Below are positions 1 to 7,829 of a stretch of DNA of 22,953 bases, piece by piece. Numbering within the stretch: position 1 is the first letter of the stretch; every line of letters starts with the position of its first letter. The notes beneath the pieces are model-generated. The model had not been told where the DNA came from, made no database searches, and worked only from the letters and a program-made list of their open reading frames with translations. This stretch comes from Rikenellaceae bacterium (GTDB taxonomy: Bacteria; Bacteroidota; Bacteroidia; Bacteroidales; UBA932): positions 1-22,953 of the forward strand of contig CAAGMI010000151.1 in NCBI GenBank assembly GCA_900771005.1, read 5' to 3'. Position numbers and translations under genes: made by a program.

Positions 1-159
1 CTAGGTGTATATTTTTGTTTGGTCACTCTAATATACAGAGAATCAATGAATTATGCAAATATTTCAAGACTCTCGACCTAGCTTTTTTCGTTTAATATTT
101 ACTTGCGAAACTTAAATTAGGTTAGTGTTGTATTTTTGTTCGAGTTAAGAAATCAAAAA
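1..159 (+). promoter_or_regulatory. AT-rich leader with candidate Bacteroidota -7 element
   Basis: This AT-rich, apparently non-coding stretch precedes the first gene. Positions 131-138 (tatttttg) fit the Bacteroidota -7 consensus TAnnTTTG and lie 21 bases before the ATG at 160, which would leave a very short untranslated leader. The same 10-mer, tatttttgtt, also occurs at 10-19, so there may be two start sites. I cannot find a good -33 TTTG at the expected spacing for the element at 131; the nearest TTG is at 103-105, which is too far upstream. The upstream part of the first element lies outside the window. No Shine-Dalgarno sequence is visible. This is the only long non-coding stretch in the window and the likely start of the operon. 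Confidence 0.42.
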
Positions 160-1974
160 ATGAGTAAGATAGAAGAAAAAAGACTGCCTTCGGTTGAGAT
201 GCCCTGGTTGAAGTGGCACCCGGAAGGCGCCAGGGAAAAGTCTATTGCTCCTCAGGAGCAGTGCACGATGTACAAATACATCGAACGGGCTTTCCTCGAG
301 CACGGTGACAAATACCCGGCTATGGTGTATTTCGGGAAGAAGATTCAGCGCAGCGAGGTCCTGAAGAAGGTCGATCTCTGGGCGAGGATGTTCCGCGGAA
401 TGGGTGTGGGCCCTGACGACAGGGTCATCATTTTCATCCCGTTCATCCCGGAGGCTGCATATATACTGTTTGCGTTGAACAGGATAGGCGCATGGCCGGT
501 CATGCTCAATCTGGGCTCCGCCCCCGAAGCTCTCAAGAAAGGTGCAGAGGGCGCGAAGTTCGGCATCGTCGCCGATGCCGTTGAGGGGCAGATGGCTCAC
601 GTGTTCAGGAACAATCCTGCATTTGAGCACGTCATATACCTCAGTATAGCGACGGATATGCCAGTCCCGATCAGACAGATAATGAAGCTCAAGGGAGGCT
701 GCGCCACGAGGAAACTCCTTCGTGAGACTAAGAACTATATCACTTCCGCGGATGCGCTCAAGCGCTGGGGCGGTTTTGACGGCCAGATAGATGCCGAGTA
801 CAAACCGGGCCGCCCGGCCATCGTAACTTCCAGCGGCGGTACGTCTTCAGCCGGCTATGCCAAGCAGATTATGGATACCAACGAGGCCGTGATCGCAATG
901 TTCAGGCAGGCACTTGAGACGGATCTCAAGAATAAATTCCAGCCCGGCACGTCTTGTCTTACAAGTTTGCCTCCGTTTGTCAGTACCTGTATCTTCGTGC
1001 TTTTCCTGGCACCGCTCTTCCGCAATATGACCTGTTATATCGAGCCGAGAGTGGATGCAAAGACTTTCACGAAGGATGTGCTCAAGTTCAAACCGAGCGT
1101 CTGCCTTATTCCGGGGCGCGCCTGGATATATTTCTTCACTCAGGTGGAGAGGATGATTTCCGGACGCAGGACACCGGACCTGAGCAGGTTCGTTATTCCT
1201 ATTATGGGAGGTGAAGGCGTGATTCCGGAGGATTTCCGCTGGATGAACTCGCTTATGCGCAAGTGCGGCTCTCCGACCGGGTTGATTTCGGGCTACGGAA
1301 TGAGTGAGGTGTTCTCCCTTCTTACCGCTGACATGCGTGAGCCTTATGCATCTGATGAGGATACGGCGCCGGTGGTTTCAGTCGGACAGCCAATGCCCGG
1401 CACGAACGTTGCGATATTGGATGAGGACGGCAATGAGCTGACTTACGGTCAGAGAGGTGAAGTGTGCGCGAAGGCAACGACGCTTATGCGCGGATACTAC
1501 AATGACGAAAAGAATACCGCCAAGGCTTTGAGGGGAGGCTGGTATCACAGCGGGGATCTCGGTTATATCAGTGAGGACGGTTTGCTGTATATTTATGGCC
1601 GTATGGCGGATAACTTCAAAAGGGAGGACGGCTCTCTGTTCTGCCCTGTTGACCTTGAGATAAGGATGAACGAGGACAAGGAGGTTCACTGTACGATGGT
1701 GAACAATATGGCGAAGGAAGGCGAAAAACCTTGCCTTGTGGCGCATGTAGTGCTTTATCACTCCTGCGACGACAAGGAGACCGTCATCCGGAGACTTGAC
1801 GAGTCCGTTAAGGATATCCTGCCGGAAGGCGTGAGAATCGAAGGATACAAGATACACAGGCACGTGTTCAGGATGAGCAACGTCTGCAAGACTGACCGCA
1901 ACAGCTACCGCGCCGAACTTACAGGCTATGTCCGTCCGGATGCCGACAGGATGGTGGATGTATCATTCAGTTAG
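160..1974 (+). CDS. Diverged AMP-forming acyl-acid ligase (ANL superfamily)
   Basis: This 604-residue cytoplasmic protein has no signal peptide. ANL enzymes activate a carboxylic acid with ATP to an acyl-adenylate and usually pass it to CoA or a carrier. Recognisable motifs are a P-loop-like TSSGGTSSAGYAK at residues 223-235, the GYGMSE motif, YHSGDLG, and the hinge region YGRMADNFKREDG. Length is normal for acyl-CoA synthetases. Two places look unusual. The P-loop departs from the usual TSGTTGxPK. The C-terminal A10 motif reads KTDRNSYR from Lys577, where the family normally has KTxxGKxxR, so the catalytic lysine appears to be Ser or displaced. The frame is open upstream to a TTG at 136, but the ATG at 160 gives the natural KIEEKR start and leaves the promoter-like element outside the gene. 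It is followed after 41 bp by a lipoprotein hydrolase. The substrate (fatty, aromatic or other acid) cannot be deduced. Confidence 0.85.
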   Translation: MSKIEEKRLPSVEMPWLKWHPEGAREKSIAPQEQCTMYKYIERAFLEHGDKYPAMVYFGKKIQRSEVLKKVDLWARMFRGMGVGPDDRVIIFIPFIPEAAYILFALNRIGAWPVMLNLGSAPEALKKGAEGAKFGIVADAVEGQMAHVFRNNPAFEHVIYLSIATDMPVPIRQIMKLKGGCATRKLLRETKNYITSADALKRWGGFDGQIDAEYKPGRPAIVTSSGGTSSAGYAKQIMDTNEAVIAMFRQALETDLKNKFQPGTSCLTSLPPFVSTCIFVLFLAPLFRNMTCYIEPRVDAKTFTKDVLKFKPSVCLIPGRAWIYFFTQVERMISGRRTPDLSRFVIPIMGGEGVIPEDFRWMNSLMRKCGSPTGLISGYGMSEVFSLLTADMREPYASDEDTAPVVSVGQPMPGTNVAILDEDGNELTYGQRGEVCAKATTLMRGYYNDEKNTAKALRGGWYHSGDLGYISEDGLLYIYGRMADNFKREDGSLFCPVDLEIRMNEDKEVHCTMVNNMAKEGEKPCLVAHVVLYHSCDDKETVIRRLDESVKDILPEGVRIEGYKIHRHVFRMSNVCKTDRNSYRAELTGYVRPDADRMVDVSFS

Positions 1975-2015
1975 AAAAATAAAGTAAATACCGATAGTTT
2001 TTAAAGCATTAAGGA

Positions 2016-3497
2016 ATGAAGAGAAATCTATTTATCATCGCGGCTGTCCTTTTCGCCGGAGTGTTGTCAGTTTCCTGCTCAAAGGAAAACCTTGGGGTGG
2101 AAACGGCGGATCAGGAGAAGCAGGGGCCGCAGGGGCAGGTCGAGAATGTACAACGTCTTGTGAGTGGAAACTTTAAAGGTTCCGTACAGGCGGATGAAGG
2201 GCTCGCTGCCGCTATTGAGAAGGCAAAGGAACTTCTTGGAGATGCGTCTCTTGCGCAGACAATCAGTGACCTTGCCTCTGACCTGAAAAGCAGCGCTTTC
2301 TGTTGCTCTAACTGGAAAATCAAGACGTATAGGATAGTGTATAGGACCGTTGACGGGAACGGGGACGAGATTTTGCTTTCCGGCGATATAGGATTTATCG
2401 GCGATGACTCTGGCAAAGTGCAGCGTGAACTCAGTACCGTTACGTTGTTCCACACCATGCTCAACCTGGATGACAATGACGAGAATCTGCTTAACTCTAC
2501 GATGGTATACAGGGATCCTCTGATCGCCTGCCGTTCGTTCTATAATGCGCTTGTGGTTTATCCTCACTATCAGGGAGCCGGCGTGGACAAGGGCAAGCAT
2601 CCGTTCAGTATGTCGGCCCCGCTGCTTAAAGCCCGTCAGGCGATTGACTGCGAGCTTGCGGCCCTCGAATTTCTCAAGACGCTTGACAACGTGGAGATGG
2701 CCGAAGACTACTATACCGAAAATATCGGTGTCAGCAATGGTGCGATATCATCGCTTGCCACTCAGTATCTTCTTGAGAATGATCCTGAGATGAGAGAGAA
2801 AGCGGATATTATTAGGCTCAACGGTACATATGTCGGTGAGGCGGCTTACCATTACACCAATCTTTTTACCTCAATTGTCAGCAAAATCGAAGAGGAAGAG
2901 ACGTCACTGCTGGGAGGACTTTTCGATTTCTCTCTGGTCGAAAAGGCCAAGCCTTACATGGTTATGGCGGCCACCCTGAGTTCTTTCGATGCTTATCCTG
3001 ACATATTCAAAGACAAGGGGGTGGGTTCCGCTGAGGAACTGTTCTCTCCTAAATTCCTCAATCTCAAAGTCGATTACAAGGGGACGGAGATGAGTTTCCT
3101 GGACTATTACAGATCAGGAAACATGGATATGACCTTTAACACAACTCTGGGTGACAACGGCATCACTCCGAGGATTGTTCTGCATCCGGAAATGTTCACC
3201 GTATCCGGAGACCTCAATTGGGAGAACGGAAAGCTGCAGGCTATCCGGACGGCACTTGATGAAAACGAAGTAGTGTGCGACGGATGGGACCCGGCTTCTC
3301 CTCTTCTTATACGGCATTCGATGTCCGATGATTTCTTGAGTTATGACGAAGCTTACGAGGTGTACAGCAATCTCAGCGTGGACGGGGCCAACAAGAACGT
3401 AGAGATTAAGCCCGTCTATGTGCTTGACCATATTACATCAGCACTGTACGAATTTGTGACTGACGTACTTTTTACCAAACATCCTGCAAATCAGTAA
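2016..3497 (+). CDS. Lipoprotein alpha/beta hydrolase, secretory-lipase-like (paralogue 1)
   Basis: This 493-residue protein has a lipoprotein signal: a hydrophobic segment, then SVSC with lipidated Cys21 followed by SKEN. It is expected to sit on the outer membrane, possibly at the cell surface. The mature part looks like an alpha/beta hydrolase related to secretory lipases. The nucleophile elbow is GVSNG (Ser240), the acid is probably Asp438 or Asp439 in HSMSDD, and the base is probably His472 in LDH. Before the elbow is RQAIDCELAALEF, which is conserved in all four related proteins of this window; a shared GWxPxxPLL motif precedes the acid. It is most similar to the next gene, 12 bp downstream, with near-identical stretches around the elbow, suggesting tandem duplication. 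It likely hydrolyses an ester outside the cytoplasm. Whether that is a lipid, a feruloyl or another acyl ester is not visible. Confidence 0.8.
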   Translation: MKRNLFIIAAVLFAGVLSVSCSKENLGVETADQEKQGPQGQVENVQRLVSGNFKGSVQADEGLAAAIEKAKELLGDASLAQTISDLASDLKSSAFCCSNWKIKTYRIVYRTVDGNGDEILLSGDIGFIGDDSGKVQRELSTVTLFHTMLNLDDNDENLLNSTMVYRDPLIACRSFYNALVVYPHYQGAGVDKGKHPFSMSAPLLKARQAIDCELAALEFLKTLDNVEMAEDYYTENIGVSNGAISSLATQYLLENDPEMREKADIIRLNGTYVGEAAYHYTNLFTSIVSKIEEEETSLLGGLFDFSLVEKAKPYMVMAATLSSFDAYPDIFKDKGVGSAEELFSPKFLNLKVDYKGTEMSFLDYYRSGNMDMTFNTTLGDNGITPRIVLHPEMFTVSGDLNWENGKLQAIRTALDENEVVCDGWDPASPLLIRHSMSDDFLSYDEAYEVYSNLSVDGANKNVEIKPVYVLDHITSALYEFVTDVLFTKHPANQ

Positions 3498-3509
3498 ACA
3501 AATAATCAT

Positions 3510-5336
3510 ATGAAAACCAAACATTTACTCCTCCCTGCAATCGTAGCGTTCGCTTCGATGCTTTCATCCTGTGAGGATGAGATCCTTCTTGAGGAGGAGC
3601 TCATTGAACAGAAAACGGAGATTTCCAAAGTGGAGGTGGTTGTCGAAGAACCTGCAGAGTCTGTCGGCAGGCTTGTTTCCGCGACCATGCTTTCCCAGCC
3701 TGTTCCTGCCGGAATCGCAATTTCAAATGTCATGAATGCGGTACCTTCGGGCGAGTATGAGGGCCTTCTTGTTGGAGAGAGTGGCGGTGATCTTCTTGCG
3801 TCTCCCGAGTTTTTGAAATGCGATCTTCTCGGGATCAATATGCAGCTGGAGACTTATCGTATCAGGTACCGGACAATGGGCGGCGCTGAAGGCAAGGAAC
3901 CAGTTATTCTTACCGGAGATATCGCATTCATCGCTAATGCCGATCATTCAAACAAGAGGAAGCTCGAGAGCGTCTCGTTGTTCCACACAACGTTCAACCC
4001 TTCCGAATCGACTTCATATACTTGGGAAGAGATGATTTTTCCTACAAGGGCTGCTTTCAATGCTCTCGTAGTATATCCGTTCTATCAGGGATCGTTCTCC
4101 GACAAGGGTGATAAGGGAGGGCACACTATCTGTGTTTCCGAGCAGCTCATAAAGGCCCGTCAGGCCATTGACTGTGAACTCGCGGCTCTCGAGTTCCTCG
4201 AGACGCTTGATCACGTGGAGATGGAAAAGTGTTATTATACGGAGAATATGGGAGTCAGCAACGGCGCCGGCGCTACGCTTGCCACTCAGTACCTTCTTGA
4301 AAATGATCCTGAATATCGTGCCATCAACAGGAGCCTGATACATTTGAAGGGCACCTTCTGCTCTGAGGGTTGCTACTCCTGGGGAGACCTTATGAACAGC
4401 GTCCTCACCACTACGGGAGATGATGTGCCGTTGGGAGACGAATCGGTTGACGGCATGAAGCCGGTTGCATTGATTTCCTGTCTTATCGGAGCTTACGATA
4501 CCTGGAAGGACAAATACTTTGATAAGATAGAACTCGAGTCTTTCTTCAATGAGGAAAAGTTCCTTAAAAAGCCGATGTTGTTGCCGATGTATACGTACAA
4601 TTATTCTTGGGGGATGGAGCATAAACCTTATTCTACGGATATGAGTACGATGACTCCTGAAGATTGGGGGATGATGGGGGAGATGATGGGTCTTGACCCT
4701 GAGCTTTGTGCCGGTATCGGTGAGCTTGCGGGCAAGCTCGAGCTCAATGCTGTCTCCAGCTCTCTTGCCGTAAGTCTTTTAGGTCTGGCTGCAAGTGTCG
4801 TAGGTGCGGTATCGGCTGATGATTCAACTGCCATCTATAACCAGATGATGGCGGATTATTACTATCAGATGGCAGCGTGGGGATATTGGGATACTTGGAC
4901 AAATCCAGATCAACCTACGTATGTGACGATGGGTACGGATCCTATAAAACTTTTCCGAAGCGGCGACTTTGACAACAGCAGGCCGGATATCGCGACATTG
5001 AAAATTCAGGATATTCTGAATCCTGAGCTCCTCACCTCCGATGGAAAGCGATTCAATACGAGCGCTCCTCAAATCATAGCGTTGAATAAATGCTTCGAAG
5101 AAAACGACGTCATTACAAAGGGCTGGAATCCTACGACACCTCTGCTCATCGTGCACTCGTCTGCGGATACGTTCGTGGATATCAGGCAGCCTCAGTCCGT
5201 TTACAAGTCGTTGAGCAACAACGGACACAACAGGAACGTGAAATTGAGGGATGCCAGGATACTCGGGCATATGTCCGGTACCGTTGTGGGCATTCTTGAA
5301 ATAATGTTCTTGAAGCATCCTTGTCCGATTGATTAA
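3510..5336 (+). CDS. Lipoprotein alpha/beta hydrolase with large lid-like insertion (paralogue 2)
   Basis: This 608-residue lipoprotein has Cys21 in LSSC, followed by an acidic EDE/EEE stretch. It belongs to the same alpha/beta hydrolase family as the gene before it, with GVSNG (Ser250), RQAIDCELAALEF, DILNPELL, HSSAD (Asp553) and LGH (His587). It is about 115 residues longer than paralogue 1. Most of the difference is an insertion at about residues 375-465 that is rich in Met, Trp and Tyr (GMMGEMMG, YYYQM) and contains a small hydrophobic run around residues 413-433 (LAVSLLGLAASVVGAV). An insertion here, between the elbow and the acid residue, could act as a lid or membrane-contacting flap as in many lipases; that role is inferred. 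Only about 20 bp separate it from the TolC-like gene, consistent with co-transcription with the efflux system. Confidence 0.8.
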   Translation: MKTKHLLLPAIVAFASMLSSCEDEILLEEELIEQKTEISKVEVVVEEPAESVGRLVSATMLSQPVPAGIAISNVMNAVPSGEYEGLLVGESGGDLLASPEFLKCDLLGINMQLETYRIRYRTMGGAEGKEPVILTGDIAFIANADHSNKRKLESVSLFHTTFNPSESTSYTWEEMIFPTRAAFNALVVYPFYQGSFSDKGDKGGHTICVSEQLIKARQAIDCELAALEFLETLDHVEMEKCYYTENMGVSNGAGATLATQYLLENDPEYRAINRSLIHLKGTFCSEGCYSWGDLMNSVLTTTGDDVPLGDESVDGMKPVALISCLIGAYDTWKDKYFDKIELESFFNEEKFLKKPMLLPMYTYNYSWGMEHKPYSTDMSTMTPEDWGMMGEMMGLDPELCAGIGELAGKLELNAVSSSLAVSLLGLAASVVGAVSADDSTAIYNQMMADYYYQMAAWGYWDTWTNPDQPTYVTMGTDPIKLFRSGDFDNSRPDIATLKIQDILNPELLTSDGKRFNTSAPQIIALNKCFEENDVITKGWNPTTPLLIVHSSADTFVDIRQPQSVYKSLSNNGHNRNVKLRDARILGHMSGTVVGILEIMFLKHPCPID

Positions 5337-5356
5337 TTGATAATTCTTTTTGTGAT

Positions 5357-6793
5357 TTGAAAAAGAAGCAACATATATTGCTGATACTGCTTTCGGCTGT
5401 TCTGGCTCCGCAGATATCATCCGGGCAGACTCTGTCTATCGATGAGTGTGTCCAGATGGCCTTGAGGGAAAACAAGTCCGTGAAGGCGGCAGAGTGGAAG
5501 GCGGATCAGTATATGCATACGAGTAAATCGTTGAAAGCCAACTATTTCCCAAGAGTTTCCCTGCAGGTCGCAGATTTGTGGAGTTCTCTTGGTGGAAAAT
5601 ATGAGGTGGATGTGGCAAATCCTGTAAGCGATCTTGCTACCCGCAGGGTGACGGAGCTCTTTCCGTCGTTTGCCTTGAGCGACGTCGGGTCCTGGTATCT
5701 GAGCACTTTGCCGGACCGTCTGGCCGCTGTCAATCCGGAAGTCAGTTACAAGGTCGGGAACATATTCTCGGCAATGGCCCAGATTGAGCAGCCGATATAT
5801 ATGGGAGGAAAGATCAAGGCCGGATACACTATGGGTCAGCTTGGTGAGAAGATGGCGAAGATAGGTGTTGCCATATCCGAGGACGAAGTGGTGCTCAAGA
5901 CCTATGAGGCGTATTCTCTGGTCAACAAGGCAAAGGAGATGCAGGTCGTCGCGCTTCAGTATGATTCGCTGCTTGTGCAGATTTACAATACCGTGTCCAG
6001 TGCCGCCAAGAATGGTATGGCCCGTCAGGCGGACCTTATGAAGGTACAGGCTGCCAAAAGCAAGTCGGAACTTCAGATACATCAGGCTGAAAACGGACTC
6101 AAGCTGGCTACGATGAATCTCTGTCAGATTATAGGCTTGCCGCTCCTATCTAGGATAGACGTCAATCCTGTAGAACTGAGTATAGACACGCGTGAGGCAG
6201 TAAGGAGTTTTGATGTCAGCTCCCGTCATGAATATGAGGCGCTCGATATGCAGGCACGTATAGCAGAGCAGAAAATCAATCTGGAAAGAGCGGATTTCCT
6301 GCCTCAGGTCGGACTTGTATTAGCCGGAGGTTATCTGCACGGAGGTCAGGTGATAAATCAGACTTTCTTCAACAACCAGATGCAGGCTACCGTGGCCTTG
6401 TCAGTCAAGATACCTATTTTCCACGCCGGTGAAGGCATCCATAAGGTCGCTGCCGCCCGTGCGGAATATGAGCAGGCCCGTCTCGAGCAGGCAAACCTCA
6501 ATGAAATGATGGCTCTGGAGATCCAGCAGGCCGTCAATGAACTTGACGAGGCGGAACTGGAGGAAAGGCTCAACAGGAACCTTATGGATGAGGCAGCCGA
6601 AGGATTGAGGATGAGCCGCAAGGCATACGACCACGGGATGGAGACGATAACCGATCTCCTGACCGCACAGACCGAATGGCAGAACGCTTATGCCCAATAT
6701 GTCGAGTCCCGTCATAATTACGTTATCAAGCAGATAAACCTCAAGAAGGTTACGGGTAATCTGAAAACTAACACATTTTATGAGAATCAGTAA
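5357..6793 (+). CDS. TolC-like outer-membrane efflux channel
   Basis: This 478-residue outer-membrane factor of a tripartite pump would form the channel through the outer membrane. It has a signal peptide (KKKQHILLILL, ending near SSGQ), then the typical opening SIDECVQMALREN, long coiled-coil helices rich in Ala, Glu and Gln (for example around residues 380-410), and the family-typical AYDHGMETITDLLTAQTEW stretch near the C-terminus. The start appears to be TTG at 5357. There is no in-frame ATG between the preceding stop and this codon, and the first internal Met (residue 34) would remove the whole signal peptide. Its end overlaps the adaptor gene by 14 bp, so the two are translationally coupled. 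Confidence 0.92.
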   Translation: MKKKQHILLILLSAVLAPQISSGQTLSIDECVQMALRENKSVKAAEWKADQYMHTSKSLKANYFPRVSLQVADLWSSLGGKYEVDVANPVSDLATRRVTELFPSFALSDVGSWYLSTLPDRLAAVNPEVSYKVGNIFSAMAQIEQPIYMGGKIKAGYTMGQLGEKMAKIGVAISEDEVVLKTYEAYSLVNKAKEMQVVALQYDSLLVQIYNTVSSAAKNGMARQADLMKVQAAKSKSELQIHQAENGLKLATMNLCQIIGLPLLSRIDVNPVELSIDTREAVRSFDVSSRHEYEALDMQARIAEQKINLERADFLPQVGLVLAGGYLHGGQVINQTFFNNQMQATVALSVKIPIFHAGEGIHKVAAARAEYEQARLEQANLNEMMALEIQQAVNELDEAELEERLNRNLMDEAAEGLRMSRKAYDHGMETITDLLTAQTEWQNAYAQYVESRHNYVIKQINLKKVTGNLKTNTFYENQ

Positions 6794-7829
6794 ATTATAT
6801 ATGACGTTGGCGGTGCTGGCCGTGACCGGATGCTCCGGGCACAAAGCTGGCTTACCCCTCGTGCAGATGGAAGAAGTTGCGCAGAACGGAGCGAACGGTA
6901 TCGCCGTTTACCCGGGACGCGCAGTAGCCGATGAGAATTCGAGCGTGGCATTCAGGGTATCGGGGACAATAGAGAAGATCCTTGTCGAGCCGGGCCAGAA
7001 TGTCAAGAAAGGGACACCTGTTGCCGTCCTGGATCAGCGCGACTACAGGACACAGCTCAATGCAACAGAGGCTGAGTACAGTCAGATAAAGGCCGAGGTT
7101 GAACGTGTGATGGCGATGTATGAAGATGATGCCGTGACTGCCAATGATTATGACAAGGCCCGTTATGGCCTTACCCAGATACAGCAGAAACTGAATCATC
7201 ACAGGAGCCAGCTTGCGGACTGTACGCTTCGTGCGCCTTTTGACGGATGCATAGGAGACGTTAATTTTCATAAAGGGGAGACTGTGATGGCCGGTATGCC
7301 TGTCATGACTCTGTTCAGCGGCAACAATACTGAAGTGCTGATAGACATTTCAGCCGTCGATTATCAGAGGCGTGAGGAAGTGGATTCCGCTACGGCGTCA
7401 TTCAAGATCCGTCCCGGTGTAGAGTTCCCGCTTACTATAAAGAGCGTGTCAAGAAGCGCTAACGCCAACCAGCTGTATCAGATGAAATTCACTGTCGATA
7501 CGGATTCTCTTGACGTGACTCCGGGCATGTCCGCTATGGTGAATCTCTATTTCAAGGAGCAGGAGGTCAGAGAGGACGTTTCTATCCTTGCCAATGCCAT
7601 TTTCGTCAAGGAAGGCAAGAGTCTGGTATATGTGTTCGATGGGGAAAGTGAACGCCTTCATTCCAGGGAAATAAACGTGCTCAGTATAGATGCCTCAGGC
7701 AATGCTTCTGTGACAGGTCTTGAACCTGGCGAAATCATTGCCACAGCAGGCGTAAGCAAACTTTTTGACGGACAGAAAGTCCGCAGGGTCAAACCTGTTT
7801 CAGAAACTAATCCCGGAGGACTGCTCTGA
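6780..7829 (+). CDS. RND efflux periplasmic adaptor (membrane fusion protein), lipoprotein
   Basis: This 349-residue adaptor would link the inner-membrane pump to the TolC-like channel. Its lipoprotein signal has Cys18 in VTGC. The barrel-sandwich (lipoyl-like) halves are visible as GTIEKILVEPGQNVKKGTPVAVLD near residues 60-85 and LRAPFDGCIGD near residues 150-160. They are separated by a short alpha-hairpin, and beta-barrel and membrane-proximal domains follow. The length is typical. It starts inside the end of the channel gene, and its stop codon overlaps the pump start (TGATG at 7827-7831), a classic adaptor-pump operon arrangement. The cargo is not deducible from this protein. Confidence 0.93.
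   Translation: MRISKLYMTLAVLAVTGCSGHKAGLPLVQMEEVAQNGANGIAVYPGRAVADENSSVAFRVSGTIEKILVEPGQNVKKGTPVAVLDQRDYRTQLNATEAEYSQIKAEVERVMAMYEDDAVTANDYDKARYGLTQIQQKLNHHRSQLADCTLRAPFDGCIGDVNFHKGETVMAGMPVMTLFSGNNTEVLIDISAVDYQRREEVDSATASFKIRPGVEFPLTIKSVSRSANANQLYQMKFTVDTDSLDVTPGMSAMVNLYFKEQEVREDVSILANAIFVKEGKSLVYVFDGESERLHSREINVLSIDASGNASVTGLEPGEIIATAGVSKLFDGQKVRRVKPVSETNPGGLL

Noticed and set aside
1..81. Inverted 6-mer ctaggt (1-6) and acctag (76-81) as a possible operator or attachment site
   Set aside because: The arms are too short and too far apart to separate from chance.
136..159. Upstream in-frame TTG extension of the first gene (8 extra codons)
   Set aside because: It overlaps the promoter-like element at 131-138, and the ATG at 160 gives a natural start.
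1975..2015. Possible internal promoter or terminator between the ligase and the first hydrolase
   Set aside because: The 41-bp gap has no TAnnTTTG match and no stem-loop with a T-run that I could find.
5417..6082. Minus-strand open frame of 221 codons
   Set aside because: It is antisense to the TolC-like gene and has no features of its own.
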